DNA of 50,510 nucleotides from Microbispora triticiradicis (GTDB lineage: Bacteria > Actinomycetota > Actinomycetes > Streptosporangiales > Streptosporangiaceae): NCBI GenBank assembly GCA_003260025.2, contig QFZU02000035.1:1-50510 (forward strand), given 5' to 3'. The translations under genes were made by a program, and so were the position numbers. The notes under the pieces were generated by a model, which saw only the letters and a program-made list of their open reading frames with translations, made no database searches and had not been told where the DNA came from. Within the stretch, counting starts at the first letter, position 1. Every line of letters starts with the position of its first letter. Positions 37,985-49,180 of this stretch are shown here, in pieces.

Positions 37985-38410
37985 TCAGGCGAGGGTGATG
38001 CTGTCGCCGCTCACCGTGATCTTCTTCTCGGCGAGGGGCTTGTTCGCCGGCGGGTTGGTCACGGACCCGTCCTTGGCGCTGAACCTGCTGCCGTGACACG
38101 GGCAGATGATCTCGTTGTTCGCGACGCTCCCGACCGGGCAGCTCTTGTGGGTGCAGGTCGCGCTGAACGCCTTGAACGTGCCGGCCTCCGGCTGGGTGAC
38201 GACGACGTCCTGGTCCTTGAAGACCTTGCCGCCCCCGACCGGGATGTCGGAGGTCTTCGCGATCTCCCCGCCGCCCGCCGCGGCCTGGCCGTCCGCCGGA
38301 GCCGCCTCGGACGTGGCCGTGCTGTCGCCGCCCGAGCACGCGCTCAGGACCGCCGCCAGCCCGGCCCCTCCGGCACTGAAGATCACGGCCCGGCGTGTCG
38401 AATCCGTCAT
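37985..38410 (-). CDS. Tat-exported Rieske [2Fe-2S] lipoprotein
   Basis: 141 aa. N-terminal [22 protein letters not shown] has the twin arginine, hydrophobic core and lipobox (LSAC), so it is predicted to be Tat-translocated with its folded cluster and lipid-anchored outside. Rieske cluster ligands are in CTHKSCPVG and CPCHGSRF. A Gly/Ala-rich linker separates anchor and domain. Probable electron carrier with an unknown partner; such small stand-alone Rieske lipoproteins are common in actinomycetes. ATG with GGAAGG upstream. Confidence 0.92.
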   Translation of the reverse strand: MTDSTRRAVIFSAGGAGLAAVLSACSGGDSTATSEAAPADGQAAAGGGEIAKTSDIPVGGGKVFKDQDVVVTQPEAGTFKAFSATCTHKSCPVGSVANNEIICPCHGSRFSAKDGSVTNPPANKPLAEKKITVSGDSITLA

Positions 38411-38588
38411 GCTTTTCCTTCCCTCGTACCGCGGCCCGGGACAGATGTCCGTCCCGGGTTCTCCCCTTGCGTGACGCGTCACCCCTGTGTGTCCAGGTAC
38501 GGCCCTCACCCCGTGGCCGGTTCAGCGGGTCGTTCCAGGGGGACGTCGTCCGAGCGGAAAGAGTAGGGAGGAATCATGAGACGAACTC

Positions 38589-41429
<2,841 letters not shown>

Positions 41430-41685
41430 GGTGGTCCCGATGAGTCGATGAGTTGATGGAGGTGCACGGGCAGGCTATCCAGAGCCACCGACAATTCCAG
41501 GGGACGTCGTCCGGCGGCCGGAGGGGGCGGTCCCGCGTGCTGTCCAGGGACACGCTCCGTCACCAGGGTATGAGTTTCGTCAAACCCCCGCCCGCGTTCC
41601 GCGCGAAACCCCTGCTCATACAACCGCCGAGGACGCCCCGCTCTTCCCGGGCGGGCCGTGCGGAACGGCAGGAGGCGCCGGGGGC

Positions 41686-42522
41686 ATGATTTCCTCCATG
41701 TCCGTCATCGACGAAATCGAGCGAGAGCTGGCCGACGCGACGGAGCGCCTGCTGGCGACCGCCGCCCGCCTCACCGACGAGGATCTCCGCGCGCCGTCGC
41801 TGCTGCCCGGCTGGACCCGGGGGCACGTGCTCACCCACGTCGCCCGCAACGCCGACAGCTGCGTCAATCTGCTCACCTGGGCGCGTACGGGGGTCCGCAC
41901 GCCGCAGTACCCCTCCGCGGCGGCGCGCGCCGCCGGCATCGAGGCGGGCGCCGCGCGCCCGGCCGGGGAGCAGGTCGCCGATCTGCGGGACAGCGCCGAG
42001 CGGTTCGCCGCGGCGGTCAAGGGCATGCCGGCCGCCGCCTGGGCCGCGCCGGTCTCCGCCATGACGCCGCCCGAGCACCCCGCGTGGTACGTCCCCGTCC
42101 GCCGGCTCAGGGAGATCGAGGTGCACCACGCCGACCTCGGGGCAGGCTACGGATGGGCCGACTGGCCCGAGCCGTACGTACGCCGGGAACTCCACGACAC
42201 GCTGCGCTGGCTCGGCGGAACCTGCCCGGTGGGCGTGGTCGTCGCGCGGGAACCGGAGACCGGCGTGATCGCGGGTGTGTGGACGGACCTCGGCGACGGC
42301 CCCTCGGTGGAGGGATCGCCCCGCGAACTGCTCGCCTGGCTCGCGGGAAGGACCACCGGCGAGCGGCTGCGGCTCGCCCCGGCCGGCACTCTCCCCGGAG
42401 AGGACGGCGCGCTGCCGGGGCAGGTCCCGGACGGGAGCCCGCCGGCCGCGCCGCCCTGGCCGAAGTCGGCCCCGGAGGGACTACCCGCCGAGCCGCCGGC
42501 GACCTGGCCGCCGGCCCTATAG
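41686..42522 (+). CDS. Maleylpyruvate isomerase-family (mycothiol-dependent type) enzyme
   Basis: 278 aa. DinB-like four-helix N-terminal domain with LPGWTRGHVLTHVARNADS, and EVHHADLG giving the metal-binding His set, as in mycothiol-dependent maleylpyruvate isomerase. A C-terminal SCP2-like segment follows, then a Pro-rich tail. The exact reaction is unknown, as in most paralogues. ATG 41686 has AGGAGG 10 nt upstream; ATG 41698 is possible. The MBL-fold gene follows at 12 bp, so the two are probably an operon for thiol-linked detoxification. Confidence 0.85.
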   Translation: MISSMSVIDEIERELADATERLLATAARLTDEDLRAPSLLPGWTRGHVLTHVARNADSCVNLLTWARTGVRTPQYPSAAARAAGIEAGAARPAGEQVADLRDSAERFAAAVKGMPAAAWAAPVSAMTPPEHPAWYVPVRRLREIEVHHADLGAGYGWADWPEPYVRRELHDTLRWLGGTCPVGVVVAREPETGVIAGVWTDLGDGPSVEGSPRELLAWLAGRTTGERLRLAPAGTLPGEDGALPGQVPDGSPPAAPPWPKSAPEGLPAEPPATWPPAL

Positions 42523-42534
42523 AAGGGAGCGACG

Positions 42535-43179
42535 ATGAGCTACACGGGAAACGTCACCAAGGGCGGGGCCGCCGACGTGCGGGAGGTCCCCGGACTGACC
42601 ATCTCCAAGATCGAGGTCGGCGACTTCGGCAACAACGCGTACCTGCTGCGCTGCACGGACACGGGCGACGGGCTGCTGATCGACGCGGCGGCCGAACCGG
42701 ACCGGCTGCTCGGCCTGATCGGCGACATGCCGATCAGCTCCATCGTGACCACCCACCGGCACCCCGACCACTGGGGTGCGCTGGAGGAGGTCGCCCGCGC
42801 CACCGGCGCGCAGACCGTCGCCCACCCGCTCGACGCCCCCGAACTGCCGGTGGAGACGACCCTGGAGGTCGGGCACGGCGACCGGGTGACCGTCGGGGTG
42901 GTGACGCTGGACGTCATCCACTTGCGCGGCCACACGCCCGGCTCGATCGCGCTGCTCTACCAGGACCGCCACCTGTTCACCGGCGACTCCCTCTTCCCGG
43001 GCGGCGTCGGCAACACCCAGAAGGACCCGGCGCGGTTCGAGCAGCTGTTCACGGACGTGGTGGAACGGGTCTTCGACCGCCTGCCGGACGAGACGTGGGT
43101 CTACCCCGGTCACGGCCGCGACACCACGCTCGGCGCCGAGCGGCCGCACCTGCCCGAGTGGCGGGCCCGCGGCTGGTGA
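42535..43179 (+). CDS. MBL-fold metallo-hydrolase (glyoxalase II-like)
   Basis: 214 aa. Metal-binding THRHPDHWG, a distal His in HLRGHTPG, FTGDSLFPGG aspartate and YPGHG histidine form the full binuclear site. Likely cytoplasmic thioester or related hydrolase; pairing with a mycothiol-type isomerase suggests a mycothiol conjugate as substrate (inference). ATG with GAAGGGAG upstream. Confidence 0.88.
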   Translation: MSYTGNVTKGGAADVREVPGLTISKIEVGDFGNNAYLLRCTDTGDGLLIDAAAEPDRLLGLIGDMPISSIVTTHRHPDHWGALEEVARATGAQTVAHPLDAPELPVETTLEVGHGDRVTVGVVTLDVIHLRGHTPGSIALLYQDRHLFTGDSLFPGGVGNTQKDPARFEQLFTDVVERVFDRLPDETWVYPGHGRDTTLGAERPHLPEWRARGW

Positions 43180-43186
43180 GGATTCG

Positions 43187-43237
43187 GGGGGCTCCTGCGG
43201 GGCAGCGGTGACCGCACGGACCGTCTGAGGAGCCCCC
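43187..43237 (+). promoter_or_regulatory. Hairpin sequestering the gntP ribosome-binding site
   Basis: A perfect 10-bp stem pairs 43187-43196 with 43228-43237, and the right arm contains the AGGAG ribosome site and ends 1 base before the gntP ATG. The 31-nt loop holds two small palindromes, GCGGTGACCGC and ACGGACCGT. Could be a translational switch, an operator, or both; it also lies 7 bp after the MBL gene. Confidence 0.5.
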
Positions 43238-43238
43238 G

Positions 43239-44657
43239 ATGACTTCCCCGATAACCAGCCTCGCGTCCACCCCTGTCGAGGCGACCCTGCCGGGCGCGGC
43301 CGCGTGGACCGGCCACGACACCCGCCTGATCCTCGCCGCCCTGGCCGGCATCGCGGTCATCGTGCTGCTGATCACGAAGCTGCGCGCGCATCCGTTCCTC
43401 GCCCTCGCGATCGGTTCCGGGACGCTGGGGCTGGTGGCGGGCATGGCGCCGCAGAAGCTGATCGACAGCTTCTCCGCGGGTCTCGGCTCCACTGTGGCCG
43501 GGGTCGGCGTGCTGATCGCGCTCGGAGCCATGCTGGGCAAGCTGCTGGCCGACTCGGGCGGAGCCGACGAGATCGTCGACGGGATCCTCCGCCGCACCGG
43601 CGACCGCGCCCTGCCCTGGGCGATGACGCTGATCGCGGTGCTCATCGGGCTGCCCATGTTCTTCGAGATCGGGCTGGTCCTGCTGATCCCGGTGATCCTG
43701 CTGGTGGCCCGGCGAAGCTCGCGCCCGCTGCTGCTGATCGCGGTTCCCGCGCTGGCCGGGCTGTCCGTGCTGCACGGCCTGGTGCCTCCGCATCCCGGGC
43801 CGCTGGTCGCGATCGACACGCTCAAGGCCGACCTCGGGCTCACGCTCGGGCTGGGTCTGCTGGTCGCGATCCCGACCGTGATCGTGGCCGGTCCGCTGTT
43901 CGCCCGGTTCGCCGCCCGATGGGTGGAGCCCGCGCCGCCCGAGCGCCTCGAACGCGAGCAGACCCCCGGGCCCGGGGACGGGGAGCGCGGCAGGCCGTCC
44001 TTCGGCGTCACGGTGGCCACGATCCTGCTGCCGGTCGTGCTGATGCTCGGCCGGGCCGTCGCGGAGATCGTCCTGCCGAAGGGCGACGCCGTGCGCACCG
44101 CGCTGGAGGTCCTCGGCACCCCGCTGATCGCCCTGCTGATCGCGGTGATCGTGGCGATGTTCACGCTCGGCCGCCCGGCGGGCCTCGGCCGCGGCGGCGT
44201 CTCCTCGACGATCGCCGACTCGCTCCCGCCGATCGCCGGGATCCTGCTCATCGTCGGCGCCGGCGGCGGGTTCAAGCAGACCCTGGTCGACTCCGGGGTG
44301 GGCAAGGTCATCGGCGAGGCCGCGCAGGGCGCGAACGTGCCCGTGCTGGTGCTCGGCTGGCTGATCGCCGTCGGCATCCGGCTGGCCACCGGATCGGCCA
44401 CTGTCGCGACCATCTCCGCGGCCGGGATCGCCGCCCCGCTCGCCGCCGGGCTCTCCCCCGCGCACGTCGCGCTGCTCGTGCTCGCCATCGGCGCGGGGTC
44501 GCTGTTCTTCTCCCACGTCAACGACGCCGGCTTCTGGCTGGTCAAGGAGTACCTGGGCATGTCCGTCGGCCAGACGATACGCACCTGGTCGATCATGGAG
44601 ACGATCATCTCCGTGGTGGCGTTCTGCTGCGTGCTCCTGCTCGGCCTGGTCGTCTGA
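43239..44657 (+). CDS. Gluconate:H+ symporter (GntP family)
   Basis: 472 aa with about 12 hydrophobic segments. GntP features include VLIALGAMLGKLLADSGGA, LPMFFEIGLVLLIPV, HGLVPPHPGPL, and the C-terminal IRLATGSATVATISAAG and FSHVNDAGFWLVKEY. Substrate is gluconate or a related sugar acid. No gluconate kinase neighbours it. The ATG is preceded by GAGGAG, which lies in a hairpin stem. Confidence 0.92.
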   Translation: MTSPITSLASTPVEATLPGAAAWTGHDTRLILAALAGIAVIVLLITKLRAHPFLALAIGSGTLGLVAGMAPQKLIDSFSAGLGSTVAGVGVLIALGAMLGKLLADSGGADEIVDGILRRTGDRALPWAMTLIAVLIGLPMFFEIGLVLLIPVILLVARRSSRPLLLIAVPALAGLSVLHGLVPPHPGPLVAIDTLKADLGLTLGLGLLVAIPTVIVAGPLFARFAARWVEPAPPERLEREQTPGPGDGERGRPSFGVTVATILLPVVLMLGRAVAEIVLPKGDAVRTALEVLGTPLIALLIAVIVAMFTLGRPAGLGRGGVSSTIADSLPPIAGILLIVGAGGGFKQTLVDSGVGKVIGEAAQGANVPVLVLGWLIAVGIRLATGSATVATISAAGIAAPLAAGLSPAHVALLVLAIGAGSLFFSHVNDAGFWLVKEYLGMSVGQTIRTWSIMETIISVVAFCCVLLLGLVV

Positions 44658-44676
44658 GCCCTCTCCGGCGCGTCCG

Positions 44677-44682
44677 TATAGT
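44677..44682 (+). promoter_or_regulatory. Possible -10 box for the enolase-superfamily gene
   Basis: TATAGT is a near-perfect -10 hexamer 39 bp before the ATG. No clear -35. It suggests the gene can be transcribed apart from gntP. Confidence 0.4.
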
Positions 44683-44721
44683 GGTCGGCGCACACCGTCC
44701 ATCCCCTGGAGCCGGGCCCAC

Positions 44722-45822
44722 ATGCAGATCACCGGAATCGAGCTGCGCCGGATCGCGATGCCGCTCGTCGCGCCGTTCCGCACCTCGTTCGGCACCGAGA
44801 CCACCCGCGACGTCCTGCTGGTCCGGGTCGTGACCCCGGACGCCGAGGGCTGGGGCGAGTGCGTGGCGATGTCCGAACCGCTGTACTCCTCCGAGTACGT
44901 GGACGGCGCGGCCGACGTGATGCGGCGCTTCCTGATCCCGGCGCTGCCCCGCACGGCGGACCCGCAGGCCGTCGGCCCGGCCCTCGCGCCGATCCGGGGG
45001 CACCGCATGGCCAAGGCGGCGCTGGAGGCGGCCGTGCTCGACGCCTCGCTGCGGATCACCGGCGAGTCCTTCGGCCACTACCTCGGCGCCACCCGTGACC
45101 GGGTCCCCTGCGGAGTCTCGGTCGGGATCACCGGGTCGGTCGCCGAACTCCTCGACACCGTCGCGGCGTACGTCGAGGAGGGATACGTACGGGTCAAGCT
45201 GAAGATCGGGCCGGGCTGGGACGTGACGCCGGTCCGCGCGGTCAGGGAGCGGTTCGGGGAGGACCTGCTGCTCCAGGTCGACGCCAACGCGGCCTACACA
45301 CTGGCGGACGCCCGCCACCTCGCCCGGCTGGACGCCTTCGACCTGCTGCTGATAGAGCAGCCGCTCGCCGACGACGACCTCGTGCAGCACGCCCGGCTCG
45401 CCCGCACCCTCCGTACGCCGATCTGCCTGGACGAGTCCATCGAGTCGGCGGCCCACGCGGCGGCGGCGATCACCCTCGGCGCGTGCTCGGTGGTCAACGT
45501 CAAGCCGGGCCGGGTGGGCGGGTACCTGGAGGCGCGGCGCATCCACGACCTGTGCCGCGCCCACGGCGTCGCGGTCTGGTGCGGGGGGATGCTGGAGACC
45601 GGGATCGGCCGGGCGGCCAACGTGGCGCTGGCGGCGCTGCCGGGGTTCACCCTGCCCGGGGACACCTCCGCGTCCCGCCGCTACTTCGGCACCGACGTCA
45701 CCCCGCCGTTCGAGCTGAGCGGCGGGCACCTCGACGTGCCGGCCGGCGCGGGCCTGGGCGTGGAGCCCATCCCGGACGTCCTCAACGAGGTCACCACCGC
45801 GACGGAGTGGATCCCGTTCTGA
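44722..45822 (+). CDS. Enolase-superfamily enzyme, o-succinylbenzoate synthase / N-acylamino acid racemase type
   Basis: 366 aa. N-terminal capping domain, then barrel with catalytic VKLKIG (Lys pair), metal ligands in VDANAAY, IEQPL and LDESI, and the second lysine in NVKPGRVGG. This KxK...K pattern belongs to the MenC/NSAR group. No menaquinone genes are nearby, so N-acylamino acid racemase activity is as likely as OSBS. No kinase or acylase neighbour helps decide. Confidence 0.87.
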   Translation: MQITGIELRRIAMPLVAPFRTSFGTETTRDVLLVRVVTPDAEGWGECVAMSEPLYSSEYVDGAADVMRRFLIPALPRTADPQAVGPALAPIRGHRMAKAALEAAVLDASLRITGESFGHYLGATRDRVPCGVSVGITGSVAELLDTVAAYVEEGYVRVKLKIGPGWDVTPVRAVRERFGEDLLLQVDANAAYTLADARHLARLDAFDLLLIEQPLADDDLVQHARLARTLRTPICLDESIESAAHAAAAITLGACSVVNVKPGRVGGYLEARRIHDLCRAHGVAVWCGGMLETGIGRAANVALAALPGFTLPGDTSASRRYFGTDVTPPFELSGGHLDVPAGAGLGVEPIPDVLNEVTTATEWIPF

Positions 45823-45832
45823 TCGGGGGTTC

Positions 45833-46129
45833 TCAGGCGTCGCCCAGGGCCGGGTGCGGCCTCGGCTCGCCGGTGGTGAACACCTTCACGATGCGGTCGG
45901 CCGCGAGGGAGGGCTCCTCCGCGCTCTCCACCACGTCGCCCCACGACCAGCGGTAGAACCAGCCGTCCGGCATGGCGACGCAGTCCACGGTCTCGGAGAA
46001 CAGCGCCGCGTCGGGGTCCCTGACCTTCAACGACGGCGGATCGGGGCGCAGGGACGCCTCCAGCCCGCGCAGTTCCAGCTCCCTGGCCAGCTTGCCGAGG
46101 AAGTACGTGCGGGTGTGCTCACGAGGCAT
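45833..46129 (-). CDS. Small conserved hypothetical protein
   Basis: 98 aa with no TM segment. N-terminal helix (YFLGKLARELELRGLEASLRPDPPSLKV) followed by a beta-rich part (DGWFYRWSWGDVV). It resembles small unnamed actinobacterial proteins; no function is known to me. ATG with GGAG upstream. Convergent with the enolase-superfamily gene, 10 bp between stops. Confidence 0.7.
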   Translation of the reverse strand: MPREHTRTYFLGKLARELELRGLEASLRPDPPSLKVRDPDAALFSETVDCVAMPDGWFYRWSWGDVVESAEEPSLAADRIVKVFTTGEPRPHPALGDA

Positions 46130-46190
46130 GGCGACCGGGCTCCAATGGAATAGGCGTTGTATCCACGTGATTGGCCGGGCCCGGATGAAA

Positions 46191-46212
46191 GGGCCCCAGC
46201 CGACCGGGGCCC
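46191..46212 (-). terminator. Terminator after pssA
   Basis: GGGCCCC/GGGGCCC 7-bp stem with an 8-nt loop, followed on the minus strand by TTTC. Starts 17 bp after the pssA stop, so probably ends the psd-pssA transcript. Confidence 0.65.
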
Positions 46213-46229
46213 CTGTTCGTGCGACGACG

Positions 46230-47081
46230 TCAGCCCGCGTTCACCGAGCGTCGTTCCCTGCGCCGCTTGTGTTTGAACATGAGGACGCGAAGCGGGATGG
46301 CGGACACGATCGCGATCTGCATGGTCGCGCCGACCCTGATGAGCTGGTCGCCCCCGGCGAGCTGGGCGGCCCAGATCGTCAGGCAGGCCACGTTGATCAG
46401 CATCCAGGCCAGCACGACGGCGGCCAGGTTGCCCTTCGGCTTGGGATACTCGATGCGGCTGACCATGAGCCAGGCCACCGCCATGATGCCCGCGATCGTG
46501 AGGTAGTTGGGCTGGAAGAGCAGCACGATCGACACCACGGTCATGGCGCCCATGGGGATGGGCAGGCCCATGAAGTCGCCGCTCTTGGTCTTCACGCAGG
46601 CGAAGCGGGCCAGCCGTACGACGCCGGCGAGCAGGATCGACCCGGCCGCGACCAGCACCAGCCACAGCGGGAGCTTCCCGGAGAAACCGGCCCAGATCAT
46701 CACCATGAAGGCGGGCGCGAAGCCGAAGCTGATCACGTCGGCGAGGTTGTCCAGTTCGGCGCCCATAGCGGACGCGCGGAACTTCCGGGCCACCAGGCCG
46801 TCGAAGAGGTCGCAGGTCGCGCCGACGAGCAGCAGCACGACGGCCGTGCCGAAGAAGCGGGGGTCGGGGGCGAACTTCACGTTGGCCTGCAGGCTGCTGA
46901 TCGCCGACCAGGCGAGCACGCAGACGGCCAGGAAGCCGCTGAGCGCGTTGCCCAGCGACAGGGAGTCGGCGGCGGACAGGCGGAAGGCCTTGCCGACGGG
47001 CCCGCGCGGCTCGTCGTCCACCTCCTCCACCGGCCACGCGGCTCCGGCGCCGAATCCGGACCCGAGATCAGACGTTGTCAA
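46230..47081 (-). CDS. pssA: CDP-diacylglycerol-serine O-phosphatidyltransferase
   Basis: 283 aa membrane enzyme making phosphatidylserine. The CDP-alcohol phosphotransferase motif is complete in DLFDGLVARKFRASAMGAELDNLADV (DG..AR....G...D...D). Several TM helices follow. The TTG at 47081 overlaps the psd end by 14 bp with GGGGG upstream, so it is coupled to psd. Product of this step feeds Psd. Confidence 0.92.
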   Translation of the reverse strand: MTTSDLGSGFGAGAAWPVEEVDDEPRGPVGKAFRLSAADSLSLGNALSGFLAVCVLAWSAISSLQANVKFAPDPRFFGTAVVLLLVGATCDLFDGLVARKFRASAMGAELDNLADVISFGFAPAFMVMIWAGFSGKLPLWLVLVAAGSILLAGVVRLARFACVKTKSGDFMGLPIPMGAMTVVSIVLLFQPNYLTIAGIMAVAWLMVSRIEYPKPKGNLAAVVLAWMLINVACLTIWAAQLAGGDQLIRVGATMQIAIVSAIPLRVLMFKHKRRRERRSVNAG

Positions 47082-47742
47082 TGCGAGTCACCCCCGCGAC
47101 GGTTCGGGTGCCGACGGTGACCGCCGGCGCGATGCCCTCGGGCAGGTAGAGGTCCACCCGGGAGCCGAAACGGATCAGCCCCACCCGCTCGCCCTGGACG
47201 ACCTTCGCGCCCGCGAACAGGTACGGCACGATGCGGCGGGCGACTGCGCCGGCGATCTGCACCATCTCGATGTCGCCCAGAGCGGTGTCGAAGTGCCAGA
47301 CGACGCGCTCGTTCTTGTCGCTGTCCTTGTTGAACGCGGGCACGAACCCGCCGGGCACGTGCTCGACCGAGGTGATCGTGCCGGCCGCGGGCGCCCGGTT
47401 GACGTGGACGTTCAGCGGGCTCATGAAGATCGCGACCCGGGTACGGCCGTCGGGCCAGGGATCGATGCTCTGCACGACGCCGTCGGCGGGCGAGATGAGC
47501 CGCCCCTCGCCCGGCGCGCGCTCGGGGTCGCGGAAGAACCACAGCATTCCGCCGGTGAGCGCGGCCAGTGGAGCCGCCGCCAGCGCCCAGCGGGGCGACC
47601 TGCGGGTGAGAACGGCGGTGACGGCCGCCGCCGCGGCGGTCGGAGCAAGCCACGGGGACACCCCGCGGGCGAGCCGGACCCGGCCGCGGGGACTGTCCGC
47701 GGGCCCGGATACAGGGCCGCGGGGCAACGATTCGTTGGACAC
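47068..47742 (-). CDS. psd: Phosphatidylserine decarboxylase
   Basis: 224 aa, archaeal-type short form. N-terminal TM region, then ISPADGVV, MSPLNVHVNRAP and the self-cleavage site RFGSRVDL, where the Ser becomes the pyruvoyl cofactor. Makes phosphatidylethanolamine. GTG 47742 with AAAGG upstream. Upstream gene of the psd-pssA pair. The 125-bp leader (47743-47867) is relatively AT-rich and probably holds its promoter. Confidence 0.94.
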   Translation of the reverse strand: MSNESLPRGPVSGPADSPRGRVRLARGVSPWLAPTAAAAAVTAVLTRRSPRWALAAAPLAALTGGMLWFFRDPERAPGEGRLISPADGVVQSIDPWPDGRTRVAIFMSPLNVHVNRAPAAGTITSVEHVPGGFVPAFNKDSDKNERVVWHFDTALGDIEMVQIAGAVARRIVPYLFAGAKVVQGERVGLIRFGSRVDLYLPEGIAPAVTVGTRTVAGVTRIDNV

Positions 47743-47867
47743 AGGTGACCTTTGTACTCTTCCAGGCGACTATGAACCGGCGTGCGAGCTAACGATCGAT
47801 ATTACCGATCCGGCGGTCAATATGCGGCACAACGAGAACAAGCAAACAGGGTTATGTACCCGTTTCG

Positions 47868-48881
47868 CTAGCCCTGGGGGGCCTCGGCCTGGGAGGCCTC
47901 CGCCGGGGAGCCTGCCGCCGGAGGTACCGCTTTCTCATCGCGACGGGCCTTGACCAGACTGGCGAGAGTGGTCACGGCCATCGTCACGCAGATGACCGCC
48001 AGGGACACCCAGATGGGGATCTGCGGAGCCCAGGAGACCTCGTTCTCATGGAGCGCTTCAAGAATCAGCTTAACCCCGATGAAACCGAGGATGAACGCCA
48101 AACCATAGCTGATGTAGACCAGCCGCTGGAGCAGCCCGCCGAGCAGGAAGTAGAGCTGACGCAGTCCCATCAGGGCGAACGCGTTCGCGGAGAAGACGAT
48201 GAAGGCCGCCTTCGTGAGGCCGAAGATCGCCGGAATCGAGTCGAGGGCGAACAACAGGTCCGTGGTGCCGATGGCGATCATCACGATCAGCATGGGCGTC
48301 ACCATGCGCCTGCCGTCCACCCGCACCGTCACCCGGGAGCCGACGTAGTCGGAGGTCGTGGGGAACACCCGGCGCGCCCAGCGCAGCAGTATGTTCTCGT
48401 TGAACTCCTCGTCGTCCTTGTTGTGATCCCTGAGCAGCGTGTACGCGGTGTAGATGAGGAAGGCCCCGAACGCGTAGAGCAGCCAGCCGAACCGGTCGAG
48501 GGCGGCGGCGCCGACGGCGATGAAGATCCCGCGCATCACGAGCGCGAGGACGATGCCGACCAGCAGCACCTTGTGCTGGTAGATACGGGGCACCCCGAAC
48601 CGCGTCATGATCACGTAGAAGATGAACAGGTTGTCCACGCTGAGGCTGTATTCCGTCAGATAGCCCGCGAAGAACTCACCTCCGGTGCCTGCGCCGGCCC
48701 ACACCGTCAGGCCGATGCCGAACAGCACCGCCAGGGATACGTAGAAGCCCACCCAGATCCCGGCCTGGCGCATCGAGAACTCGCGGGGTTCACCACGGTC
48801 GACGATCCACAGGTCGACGGCGATCACGACGAGCAGACCCACGATGACCAGGGCCCACAACCACCAAGGAGCATGTACCAC
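47868..48881 (-). CDS. TerC-family integral membrane protein
   Basis: About 337 aa with about nine TM helices. TerC signatures are EYSLSVDNLFIFYVIMTRFGVP and GTTDLLFALDSIPAIFGLT, each with membrane-embedded acidic residues. The family includes tellurite-resistance and manganese-efflux (Alx/MeeF-like) members; a metal-ion role is likely. GTG 48881 with GGAGG upstream; the longer frame is leader. Ala/Glu-rich C-tail. Confidence 0.9.
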   Translation of the reverse strand: MVHAPWWLWALVIVGLLVVIAVDLWIVDRGEPREFSMRQAGIWVGFYVSLAVLFGIGLTVWAGAGTGGEFFAGYLTEYSLSVDNLFIFYVIMTRFGVPRIYQHKVLLVGIVLALVMRGIFIAVGAAALDRFGWLLYAFGAFLIYTAYTLLRDHNKDDEEFNENILLRWARRVFPTTSDYVGSRVTVRVDGRRMVTPMLIVMIAIGTTDLLFALDSIPAIFGLTKAAFIVFSANAFALMGLRQLYFLLGGLLQRLVYISYGLAFILGFIGVKLILEALHENEVSWAPQIPIWVSLAVICVTMAVTTLASLVKARRDEKAVPPAAGSPAEASQAEAPQG

Positions 48882-49180
48882 ATCAACCTCCGGCACGCGC
48901 GCTGAACACACTGCCGGAGGTCTCTCCCGCCCGCACGCGCTCAGCGGACCGACGGCCCCGGGTGCATACACCGTGATGACGGAACCGCCGCGAAGGGATA
49001 CTCCCCCCCAACCGGTCCAGTATATGAATCAGCCTTGGCCGCGCCTAATCCTTGTCCCCATCGCCGTGGTCGGCGGGGGGACGCCCTCCTCACGTCCGGG
49101 CCGGTCTCCCCTGGCTGCCGGGCCAGGGAGGTCTCACCCCGGCGCCACCCCAGGCCGCGGAGGCCGGCCGGACGGGCCGG
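48882..49180. other. Intergenic region upstream of the TerC gene
   Basis: 299 bp without a gene. On the minus strand TATACT (49024-49019) could be the TerC -10 box. GGGA-TAC-TCCC is a small palindrome near 48994-49004. No yybP-ykoY manganese riboswitch or other known leader was recognised. Confidence 0.45.

Noticed and set aside
41430-41685. LexA/SOS box upstream of uvrA
   Set aside because: Searched by eye for GAAC-N4-GTTC type sites on both strands; none found.
48882-49180. Manganese yybP-ykoY riboswitch upstream of the TerC gene
   Set aside because: The conserved loop motifs could not be recognised; only a -10-like box and a small palindrome are visible.
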